Below are positions 1-7,189 of a stretch of 64,000 nucleotides of DNA, piece after piece. A program made the translations under genes and the position numbers. Every line of letters starts with the position of its first letter. Within the stretch, counting starts at the first letter, position 1. Origin of the DNA: Bordetella genomosp. 1. Its GTDB lineage: Bacteria > Pseudomonadota > Gammaproteobacteria > Burkholderiales > Burkholderiaceae_B. Below the pieces are notes generated by a model. It made no database searches, was not told the DNA's origin, and was given only the letters and a program-made list of their open reading frames with translations. Where the stretch lies: contig NZ_NEVL01000006.1 in assembly GCF_002261335.1 (NCBI RefSeq), positions 1 to 64,000 on the forward strand, written 5' to 3'.

Positions 1-222
1 GATTCGCGCGTGCGCACGGCGGCGAGCTTCGCGGCCGACCCGACCGGCTCGACCAGCTTCACCTCGCTCGGCGCCACGCCGATCAAGGACACCGGCGTGC
101 TGGTGCTGGGCGCCACGCTGGCGACCCACAAGAACCTCACCATCGGCCTGAACTACACGCTGGAAGCGGCGAGCGGCTACACGTCGCAGACCGGCGACCT
201 GCGCGTGCGCTACGCCTTCTGA
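1..222 (+). CDS. Autotransporter beta-barrel, C-terminal end (partial)
   Basis: This is the last ~73 codons of a gene that begins before the window; the frame is open from base 1 to TGA at 220-222. The segment alternates polar and hydrophobic residues, as beta-strands do, and ends in RVRYAF. A terminal aromatic residue is the outer-membrane barrel signature recognised by the BAM complex. The pattern fits the last strands of an autotransporter translocator domain (type V secretion). The passenger is not visible, so function is unknown; another outer-membrane barrel family is possible. Confidence 0.7.
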   Translation, partial: DSRVRTAASFAADPTGSTSFTSLGATPIKDTGVLVLGATLATHKNLTIGLNYTLEAASGYTSQTGDLRVRYAF

Positions 223-231
223 CGAGGCAAG

Positions 232-256
232 CCGGCCGGGCGCCCTGCCCGGCCGG
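232..256 (+). repeat. GC-rich hairpin after the autotransporter
   Basis: Perfect 9-bp arms (CCGGCCGGG at 232-240 and CCCGGCCGG at 248-256) enclose a 7-nt loop, 9 nt after the stop codon. No T-tract follows. The arms and loop resemble the hairpin at 301-321, so this may be a duplicated terminator stem. Confidence 0.5.
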
Positions 257-300
257 GTCCGCAACCCGATGGCCCGCAAGGGCGGTCGGCGAGGACATCG

Positions 301-325
301 CGGCCGGCGCCCTGCCGGCCGTTTT
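301..325 (+). terminator. Rho-independent terminator of the autotransporter gene
   Basis: CGGCCGGC at 301-308 pairs perfectly with GCCGGCCG at 314-321 across the loop GCCCT and is followed by TTTT at 322-325. It lies about 80 nt after the autotransporter stop and just past the 3' end of the convergent minus-strand gene. The T-tract orientation shows that it serves the plus strand. Confidence 0.65.
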
Positions 326-1227
326 CAATGGGCGGGCGCGCTGTCGAAGATCGGCGCGTGCCGGACCGGCGCCTTCGGCACGCGGCGCAAGGTGCCGCCC
401 AGCCCCTCGAGCAGCACCCGGATCGACGCCGCGTCAGCGAGCAGATCGGCGTCCGGCTTGCGATCGATGTCGGGCGCGTAGAGCAAGGCGCTCAACAGGT
501 CGAGCGGATTCAGCCCGTCGCGCCCAAGGTGGGCATCGAGCGCGCCGCGCGCCTGCGCGATCGATTGGCGCACACCCGGCTGCGCGGCCGCCTGCTGCAA
601 CACGTCGCGATGGGTCTGCGACAGCCCCAGCCATCCCCCCACGCTCATCATCTGGTGCAGCACCTGCGGCCACTGCGCTTCGAAGGCGCGCCGGTAGTAA
701 TCGACCGCCGCGGCCCCGAAGCCCGCCTGCTCGCACGCCAGCGCCTTGTCGATGTGCGCATTGTCGGCGCCGAAAAACGCCAGCAGCGTCGCCGACGCGC
801 CGGAACCGAAGGGAGGATATTCGCCGATCTTGCGCAACGCCCCGCCCGGCCCTTTGCCCGTGCGGCGCACCGCCAGCGAATAGACTTTCTCCGTGAGCCG
901 GCACTGCGTGCAGCGGTAGCGCAGATGCAGATAGAGCGGCGCCTCGCCCACGCGCGGCGCCTCGTCGCCACATTCGAAGCGCTGGAGTCCATCGCACATC
1001 TCCGTGCCGCAGAACAGCCGCAACGCGGGCGGCTGCAATACCGGCCCATCGTCCGTGCCCACCAGCAGGTCGGAGATGGTCGAGTACCCGCCGGGCGGCA
1101 GGTTTTCCATGAAACGCTTGAAGCGCAAGAGAGACTCCCGGCGAAGGGGAACGCCGCGTCGATCGAAACCCATGCAGTCGCGGCCGAAAATCATGTATGG
1201 ATTTTTTGGAATATTGTATGGATTCAC
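325..1227 (-). CDS. Hypothetical protein with two Cys pairs (300 aa)
   Basis: I do not recognise the family. The 300-residue protein has no signal peptide or membrane segment. Around residues 70-110 it has CGTEMC and, ~35 residues later, CTQC, an arrangement that could bind one zinc ion as a ribbon. The C-terminal half is Ala/Leu-rich and probably helical. The ATG at 1227 is used here; ATGs at codons 12 and 19 are also possible because the first codons (NPYNIPKNPY) are unusually AT-rich and may be leader sequence. It is divergent from the metallopeptidase gene at 1495. Codon use is typical of the chromosome, so the gene is probably real. Confidence 0.6.
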   Translation of the reverse strand: MNPYNIPKNPYMIFGRDCMGFDRRGVPLRRESLLRFKRFMENLPPGGYSTISDLLVGTDDGPVLQPPALRLFCGTEMCDGLQRFECGDEAPRVGEAPLYLHLRYRCTQCRLTEKVYSLAVRRTGKGPGGALRKIGEYPPFGSGASATLLAFFGADNAHIDKALACEQAGFGAAAVDYYRRAFEAQWPQVLHQMMSVGGWLGLSQTHRDVLQQAAAQPGVRQSIAQARGALDAHLGRDGLNPLDLLSALLYAPDIDRKPDADLLADAASIRVLLEGLGGTLRRVPKAPVRHAPIFDSAPAH

Positions 1228-1494
1228 GCGACGCCGATCAAACCCGTCGCCCGCCCGCCTGTCCCCGAGGCCGTCGGCCGCGGACGCCTCGCCATGCGCC
1301 CCGCGCCATATTTGGTAAGACTTTTATTGGCTTGGTATAGCCCGTTAACAAATCGCCCATCCCCTTGCGGGGCATGGGGATATATTGCTGATCTTTGCCG
1401 TTGCCGCCGCGCCCGGGGTCCGACACCGCGCCGGCTCACGTCCCGCGGCGGCGACGCGTCCCCCTTCAAATTCACTCTGGCCAAGAGAACCCGC

Positions 1495-3597
1495 ATGCGT
1501 CTACGTGCCGTTGCTTTGCTCGTGGTTCTCGGTGTGTTCGGCTCGCCCGCGCACGCCGAGTTTGAACAACAGCTCGGCCCGCTCGCGGGCGCGGTGCGGC
1601 CACAGCTCATGCAGGGCTGGACCGCCAGCGTGCAGGATGGCTGGTTCACGCTCTACAACGCGAAGCAGCGCGAGAGCGAGCAGACCCTGCTGGTGCGCGT
1701 GGGGCCGCCGCCCGAATCGGGCCGCGTGACCAATCTCAATGTGGTCGTGCGATCGGAGCATCCCAAGGCGGCCATCGGCGTGATGCTGAACAATCAGCAG
1801 CGCAAGAGTCTGTGCCTGATGGAGATCACGGCCGACCGCAGCACGCACCTGTTCTGTCTGGAAAACGGCAAGCGCCGCGAAGTCGCCACCGTGCCGAATT
1901 CGGCCAAGCTCGACGGCTCCGACCGCATCCGCGTGATCGAGGTGCCGGGCGCCGCGCGCTTCCTTCTCAATGGCCAGAAGGTCGGCGACATCGAGGACAC
2001 GCCCGCGCTCGATGGCGACATCGGCATCATGGCCTACGACGTGGGCACCTTCGGCCTGGCCGAGTTCACGATCGACAACGACCTCGACCGGGGCCGTCCG
2101 GCGGCCGCGCCCGCGCCGGGCGCGCAGCCGCCGCGCACCGGGTCTCCCGCGCCCAACTCGCCCCCGCCGCGCCGCGAAAGCGGCGGCGCAGGCGGCGCAG
2201 GCAACAGCGTGGCCGGCACCGGCCCGCTGCCGCTGTTCGGTGGCGACAGCAAGCGCACCACCTCGGTGTACATCGGCCTGGTGCGCAGCATCTTCCTGCA
2301 CGAGTTCGGCCACGCCCTGATCGGCGAGCTCGAGCTGCCCTCCACCGGCGCCGAGGAAGACGCCGTCGACATCTACTCGGCGCTGCGCATCGTCGAGCCC
2401 ACCATGTATCCGTCGCAGAACGCCGATGAGAACGACATGGTGCGCGACGCGGCCGTGTATGCCGCGCTGCAATGGTTCTACAGCGGCAAGCTGGCCGAGG
2501 CGCGCGGCGCCGGCGAGTCGCCCTGGCAGGACGAGCACACCGGCGATCTCAAGCGCTTCCGCAACATGTTCTGCATCATGTACGGCGGCAACACCGCGGC
2601 ATTCGCCTCGCTCGCCAACGCGGTCGAGCTCGACGGGCGCACGCGCAGCCGCTGCACCGACGAGTTCAACAAGCAGAACCGCGCCTGGCGCAAGATCCTC
2701 GCGCCGCACACCCGCGTGGGCACCTGGTCGCCCGACGGCCAGCAGCCGGCCAACGCGCCCGGCGCGCCGGTGAACGTGGTGTTCGAACCGTCCAAGAGCA
2801 AGGTCGGCAATCTGTTCGCCAACAACTTCGCCGAACCGCTGGCGCAGAACTTCAGCCAGCTGGGCAAGACCTACGTGCTGCCGCGTCCGGTCAACGTCAC
2901 CTTCAAGGACTGCGGCACGCTCAACGCCTGGTACGACCCGCGCGCGGGCTCGGTGACCATGTGCTATGAGCTGCTCGAGCACCTGGCGGTGATGATCTCC
3001 GACATCGAAATGGGCACCGTGGGCGGCATGCCCAAGGGCGACGCCGCGGCCCAGCCCGCCCGCCAGCAGGGCGCGCCGGGACAGGGCGCCGGACAGGGCG
3101 CCGGCCAGGGCGCCGCGCCGCCGCGTGCCATCGACGAGCTGCAGGACATGGGCATCCCCGCCACCGCGCTGCTGTTCTCCTCGCCCTACAAGGGCCCGAC
3201 GCCGAACAAGCACTTCAACGCCCAGATCATCCGCACCGAAGACTTCCTCGTGCTCGCCAAGAACCATCGCGACATGCTGCTGATCGACACCAGCGGCCAG
3301 ATGGAGACCATCCCGAGCGCGATTTCGCTGGCCGACGCCGGCTCCGACGGCAGCGTGACCGACTCGCTGCAATCCGCGCTCGACGCCTGGCTCACCAAGA
3401 CCGCCGGCGAGGGCCGCAAGGCGCCGCTGGTGTTCTTCGGCGCCGGCCTGAACGACCGCTCCTCCTACAACGCCGCGCTGCGCGCCGCGACGCTGGGCTG
3501 GCCGACCTACTGGTATCGCGGCGGCATGCAGGCCTGGAAGGCCAACGGCGGCACGACCGTGCCGCTCAAGAGCCGGAAGGACGCGCCCCAGCAGTAA
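1495..3597 (+). CDS. Exported DUF4344-type metallopeptidase with C-terminal rhodanese-like domain
   Basis: The 700-aa protein starts at ATG 1495, chosen because a signal peptide follows at once (hydrophobic core, cleavage near AHA-E, residue 21); the frame is open far upstream but without coding character. Residues ~30-200 look like a concanavalin-type beta-sandwich. A Pro/Ala/Gly linker leads to a putative zinc metallopeptidase with HEFGH at 269-273, as in the DUF4344 family. A second low-complexity linker (AGQGAGQG) precedes a rhodanese-like end, residues ~575-695, with a LLIDTS strand and a YRGGMQAW ending. The loop that holds the catalytic Cys in rhodaneses reads FGAGLNDRSS, so sulfurtransferase activity is unlikely. 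Location is presumably periplasmic; the substrate is unknown. Confidence 0.75.
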   Translation: MRLRAVALLVVLGVFGSPAHAEFEQQLGPLAGAVRPQLMQGWTASVQDGWFTLYNAKQRESEQTLLVRVGPPPESGRVTNLNVVVRSEHPKAAIGVMLNNQQRKSLCLMEITADRSTHLFCLENGKRREVATVPNSAKLDGSDRIRVIEVPGAARFLLNGQKVGDIEDTPALDGDIGIMAYDVGTFGLAEFTIDNDLDRGRPAAAPAPGAQPPRTGSPAPNSPPPRRESGGAGGAGNSVAGTGPLPLFGGDSKRTTSVYIGLVRSIFLHEFGHALIGELELPSTGAEEDAVDIYSALRIVEPTMYPSQNADENDMVRDAAVYAALQWFYSGKLAEARGAGESPWQDEHTGDLKRFRNMFCIMYGGNTAAFASLANAVELDGRTRSRCTDEFNKQNRAWRKILAPHTRVGTWSPDGQQPANAPGAPVNVVFEPSKSKVGNLFANNFAEPLAQNFSQLGKTYVLPRPVNVTFKDCGTLNAWYDPRAGSVTMCYELLEHLAVMISDIEMGTVGGMPKGDAAAQPARQQGAPGQGAGQGAGQGAAPPRAIDELQDMGIPATALLFSSPYKGPTPNKHFNAQIIRTEDFLVLAKNHRDMLLIDTSGQMETIPSAISLADAGSDGSVTDSLQSALDAWLTKTAGEGRKAPLVFFGAGLNDRSSYNAALRAATLGWPTYWYRGGMQAWKANGGTTVPLKSRKDAPQQ

Positions 3598-3621
3598 GCG
3601 CGCAGCTCCCTCCAGCCGGGA

Positions 3622-4353
3622 TCACGGCAACGCGATCCCGGTGGCGTCCTGCAAAGCGGCGATCAGGCGCGCCTGGAAGGCCGCGTCATGCACCGCGGGA
3701 TGCGGATCGCGCCGCTGCTGGTGATGCCAGTAGCCCCCGCTCTCCAGCGCCTGCGCATCATCACGGGTCGCGAGCCAGGCCTGCGTGACATGCCCGAGGC
3801 TCAGATCGTCCGGCGCGTTCGGGCCGCCCATCTTCGTGGGCACCCAGCCCGGGTCCACCGCCTGGCTCTCCACCTCGGGCCAGCGGCGCGCGAGCGCCGC
3901 CGCGAACGCCGTCACGAACAACTTGCTGTCCGAATACGAGGCGCTCTCGCGGGCACCGTCCCACGCCATGCCGTCGAGCGCCGGGCGGCCGTCGTAGTGC
4001 ATCTCGCTGCTCAGGAACACCAGCCGGCGCGGCCGCGGGATGAGCGCGGTCAACACGTAGGGCGCCACCACATTGACCGGCAGGATCGCCGCACCGGTGA
4101 ACACGCCCGCGTTGTGGATCACGGCATCGAGCGGCCCGGCCGCCTCGACCTGGCGCGCCAGCTCGCGTGTCTGCGCCAGGTCGGCAAGATTGCCTGCGAC
4201 CGCGCGCGCACCCGCGGGCAAGGCCGCGCGCACGTCGGCCAGGCGTTGTTCGCTGCGGCCATGCAGCAGCACCTCGTGTCCTTGCGCGACCAGCGCGCGG
4301 GCGGCCGCGAGGCCCAGCCCGTCGGTGGATCCGGTGATGAAAATGCGCGCCAT
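3622..4353 (-). CDS. SDR family oxidoreductase
   Basis: This 243-aa short-chain dehydrogenase opens directly with a Rossmann motif, ITGSTDGLG (residues ~5-13), an NADP-type TGxxxGxG. An NAG motif (HNAG) and a YSDSK catalytic YxxxK follow; the usual catalytic Ser lies in FLSSEMH. ATG 4353 is chosen because the fold begins there and GGGAGG lies 8 nt upstream; a longer open frame upstream lacks family similarity. The retinol-dehydrogenase/WWOX-like layout (LHGRSEQRL after the second strand) suggests NADP. The substrate cannot be told. It converges with the metallopeptidase gene. Confidence 0.85.
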   Translation of the reverse strand: MARIFITGSTDGLGLAAARALVAQGHEVLLHGRSEQRLADVRAALPAGARAVAGNLADLAQTRELARQVEAAGPLDAVIHNAGVFTGAAILPVNVVAPYVLTALIPRPRRLVFLSSEMHYDGRPALDGMAWDGARESASYSDSKLFVTAFAAALARRWPEVESQAVDPGWVPTKMGGPNAPDDLSLGHVTQAWLATRDDAQALESGGYWHHQQRRDPHPAVHDAAFQARLIAALQDATGIALP

Positions 4354-4611
4354 GATGCGTCCTCCCGTGAGTCGGTCAGGCCCGGCCGGGCGCCGGGTCG
4401 ACGATGCGCCAGTGTAGGGGCGGCAGCGCGCGCACAAGGCGATGACCCGACGAATCACCGGGTATATCGCGCGCCGTGACCGGGCGCGCATCGGGCCCGG
4501 CACGGGCGCCTGCCCCGCGGATTCGGCATCGGCGGCATGGGGCTTTATCATCTAGGACAGCCACGGCGCCGCCGCGCCGCGGGTTTCCCGGCTCGTAGAG
4601 GAGATTTATTA

Positions 4612-7125
4612 GTGGTTCGATCCGCAACGACAGCATCGCATTCTTCCCCGCCCCGCATCCATGCCGCCAGCCTCTGGCGGCTGCGCCGCGAGAGGCCCTG
4701 GCTGGCAGCCCTGCTGCTGGCGGCGATGCTGAGTTGCCTGGCCATCCTCTGGCAGGGCGCGGCCGTGGCGGCGCCCGCCCAGGCCGCGCCGGACACCTCG
4801 GCCCAGGCCCAGGCACCGGCGCTCACGCCGGCCGCGCTGGCCGACATGCTCGACAATCCCGAGATGCGCAAGACACTGATCGAGCAGTTGCGCGCGCAAT
4901 CGTCCGGCGAGGGCGCGGCGGCGGCGCCCCGCGCGGCGGGCGCGGCCAGCCAGCCCGCGCAGCCCACGGAACCCGGCCTGCAGGAGCGCATGGCCGACGG
5001 CGTGCAGCGCTTTCTCACCGGCGTGGCCGCCGACATGGGCCAGGGCGTGGACGATCTGCGCGTGCTGGCCGCCGGCGGCAGCCTGCGCATGGACAGCGGC
5101 ACCGCGAGCAATGCGCTGCTGCCCCTGCTGCTGGCCGCGGTCGCCACCATCATCGCGTTCATCGTGCTGCGCATGATCGCCATGCGCATCTACTCGCGCA
5201 TCGACCGCTGGGTGGCCGTGCACGGCGCCGAGCCCGACCCGCAGGCCCGGCGCGGCGCGCCCGCCTCCATGCGCGCCCTGGCGCGGCGCATGGGCGCCAT
5301 CGTGGGCGCGCTGGCCATCGACGTGGGCGTGGTGCTGCTCGCGGCCATGGCGGGCGGCACCGCCGCGCTCTGGAACACGCCGGGACGCGGCAACGTCGAC
5401 ACGCTCGCGGCGCTGTTCCTGCAGGCCTTCGTGGCGGTGGAGATCGCCAAGGTGCTGATCCGCACGGTGTTCGCCGTGCGGCATCCGCACCTGCGCCTGC
5501 TGCCCATGTCCGATGCGCTGGCCCGGTACTGGAACGGCTGGCTGGTGCGCATCGTCGCGGCCGCGGGCTACGGCACGCTGCTGATCGACCCGGTGATCTC
5601 GGCCTCGCTCTCGCCCGCGCTCGGCCGCCTCACCAGCATGCTCATCATGCTGGCCGTGTACGTGTATGCGGTGAGCGTGATCTGGCAGAACCGCCAGTCG
5701 GTGCGCGACCACATGAATCGCCGTGCCGCCGGCGCGGCCACCTTCATGGGCTCGCGCCTGCATTTCCTGTCGCGCATCTGGCACGTCCTGGGCATCGCCT
5801 ACTTCACCGTGCTGCTGGTGGTGAGCCAGGTCGACCCGACCAACGCCCTGCCCTTCATGGCGCGCGCCACGATCCAGACGCTGCTGGTGATCGGCGTGGG
5901 CAGCCTGCTGATCCTGCTGCTCAACACCGTGCTGGCCAAGCCCATCCAGCTGCCGGCCGACGTGCGGCGCCGCCTGCCCCTGCTCGAGGCCCGCGTGAAC
6001 GCCTACGTGCCCGCCGCCCTGAAGCTGGTCGGCTGGATCATCCGCATCGTCATCGTGCTGCTGATCCTGGATGCCTGGCATGCGTTCGACCTGTCGCGCT
6101 GGCTCGCTTCCGACGCCGGCGCCGCCGCGATCAAGGTGGTGCTGAACGTCGTCATCGTGCTGCTGATCGCGGCGCTGGCCTGGACCGTCATCGCCAGCGT
6201 CATCGAGCATCGCCTGAGCCAGAGCGAGGGGCGCGGCATGCCGAGCGCGCGCGAGCGCACCCTGCTCGCGCTGTTCCGCAACGCGGCCCTGATCGTCATC
6301 GTGACCATGACGCTGCTCGTGCTGCTGTCGCAGATCGGCATCGACATCGGCCCGCTGATCGCCGGTGCCGGCGTGGTCGGCCTGGCCATCGGTTTCGGCG
6401 CGCAGAAGCTGGTGCAGGACATCATCACCGGCGTGTTCATCCAGCTCGAAAACGGCATGAACGAAAACGACGTGGTGCAGGTCGCGGGCGTGTTCGGCAC
6501 GGTCGAGAAGATGACCATCCGCTCGGTCGGCATCCGCACGCTCGACGGCGGCTACCATTTGGTACCGTTCTCGTCGGTGGACGTGGTGGCCAACCACATG
6601 CGCGACTTCTCCTACCACCTGGGCGAATACACCATCGCGCACCGCGAGAGCGTGGACGACGCGATCGTGCACCTGCGCGCGGCCTTCGCCGAGCTCATGA
6701 CCGACTCGGTGCTCGGCCCCGAGATCCTCGAGGAGATGACGGTGGCCGGCGTGACCGCGGTCAACGACAAGGGCGTGACCATCCGCATCCTGATCAAGAC
6801 CACCCCCGGCATGCAATGGGCCGTGCAGCGCGGCTACAACCGCCTGCTCAAGAAGCACTTCGACGCCGCCGGCATCGAGCTGCCCTACCCGCACACGGTG
6901 GTGTACTTCGGCCAGGACAAGCGCGGCTACGCGCCCGCGGCCAACGTGGTCATGCAGGCCGAGCGTGCCGACGAGGGCGAGGACGCCCGCGCCGCCGGCC
7001 ACACCCGCCGTCCGCTGCAGGTCGATAGCGGCGGCGGCGACGCCGCGGAGGTGCTCGGCAACGAGCTCGAGGCCCGCGAAGAAGGCGAAAGCGAGGGCGA
7101 CACGCCCCCGCCCAAGCCCGCCTGA
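4612..7125 (+). CDS. Large MscS-family mechanosensitive channel
   Basis: The 837-aa inner-membrane protein is of the YbiO/MscM-like large MscS type. GTG 4612 is chosen because AGAGGAG lies 8 nt before it and a signal-like hydrophobic segment follows. A periplasmic N-terminal part with a helical region (to ~residue 165) leads into about ten membrane segments. The conserved MscS pore helix and beta domain start near residue 590 (AIGFGAQKLVQD) and continue through GTVEKM, IRSVGIRTLDG and VPFSSV. The C-terminal cytosolic cage ends in a charged tail. Such channels release solutes during hypo-osmotic shock. The gene stands alone and converges with the TonB receptor gene. Confidence 0.92.
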   Translation: MVRSATTASHSSPPRIHAASLWRLRRERPWLAALLLAAMLSCLAILWQGAAVAAPAQAAPDTSAQAQAPALTPAALADMLDNPEMRKTLIEQLRAQSSGEGAAAAPRAAGAASQPAQPTEPGLQERMADGVQRFLTGVAADMGQGVDDLRVLAAGGSLRMDSGTASNALLPLLLAAVATIIAFIVLRMIAMRIYSRIDRWVAVHGAEPDPQARRGAPASMRALARRMGAIVGALAIDVGVVLLAAMAGGTAALWNTPGRGNVDTLAALFLQAFVAVEIAKVLIRTVFAVRHPHLRLLPMSDALARYWNGWLVRIVAAAGYGTLLIDPVISASLSPALGRLTSMLIMLAVYVYAVSVIWQNRQSVRDHMNRRAAGAATFMGSRLHFLSRIWHVLGIAYFTVLLVVSQVDPTNALPFMARATIQTLLVIGVGSLLILLLNTVLAKPIQLPADVRRRLPLLEARVNAYVPAALKLVGWIIRIVIVLLILDAWHAFDLSRWLASDAGAAAIKVVLNVVIVLLIAALAWTVIASVIEHRLSQSEGRGMPSARERTLLALFRNAALIVIVTMTLLVLLSQIGIDIGPLIAGAGVVGLAIGFGAQKLVQDIITGVFIQLENGMNENDVVQVAGVFGTVEKMTIRSVGIRTLDGGYHLVPFSSVDVVANHMRDFSYHLGEYTIAHRESVDDAIVHLRAAFAELMTDSVLGPEILEEMTVAGVTAVNDKGVTIRILIKTTPGMQWAVQRGYNRLLKKHFDAAGIELPYPHTVVYFGQDKRGYAPAANVVMQAERADEGEDARAAGHTRRPLQVDSGGGDAAEVLGNELEAREEGESEGDTPPPKPA

Positions 7126-7189
7126 TGGCCTCGCGCCGGCGCGGGTGGCGCGTGCGCCTGCCCGCCCCGGCGCGGTCCTGTCAGACGCG

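Noticed and set aside
1501..3372. Long antisense frame opposite the metallopeptidase gene
   Set aside because: Same artefact of third-position GC; no ribosome site or domain, while the plus strand encodes a signal peptide and HEFGH.
3616..3641. Hairpin CCGGGATC / GATCCCGG between convergent genes
   Set aside because: A 10-nt loop, no T-tract on either strand and overlap with the SDR coding end make a terminator call weak.
4609..7002. Very long open frame antisense to the MscS gene, rich in His, Arg and Gly
   Set aside because: It is the complement of a high-GC coding sequence. Composition is biased, there is no family motif, and the plus-strand frame is a clear MscS protein.
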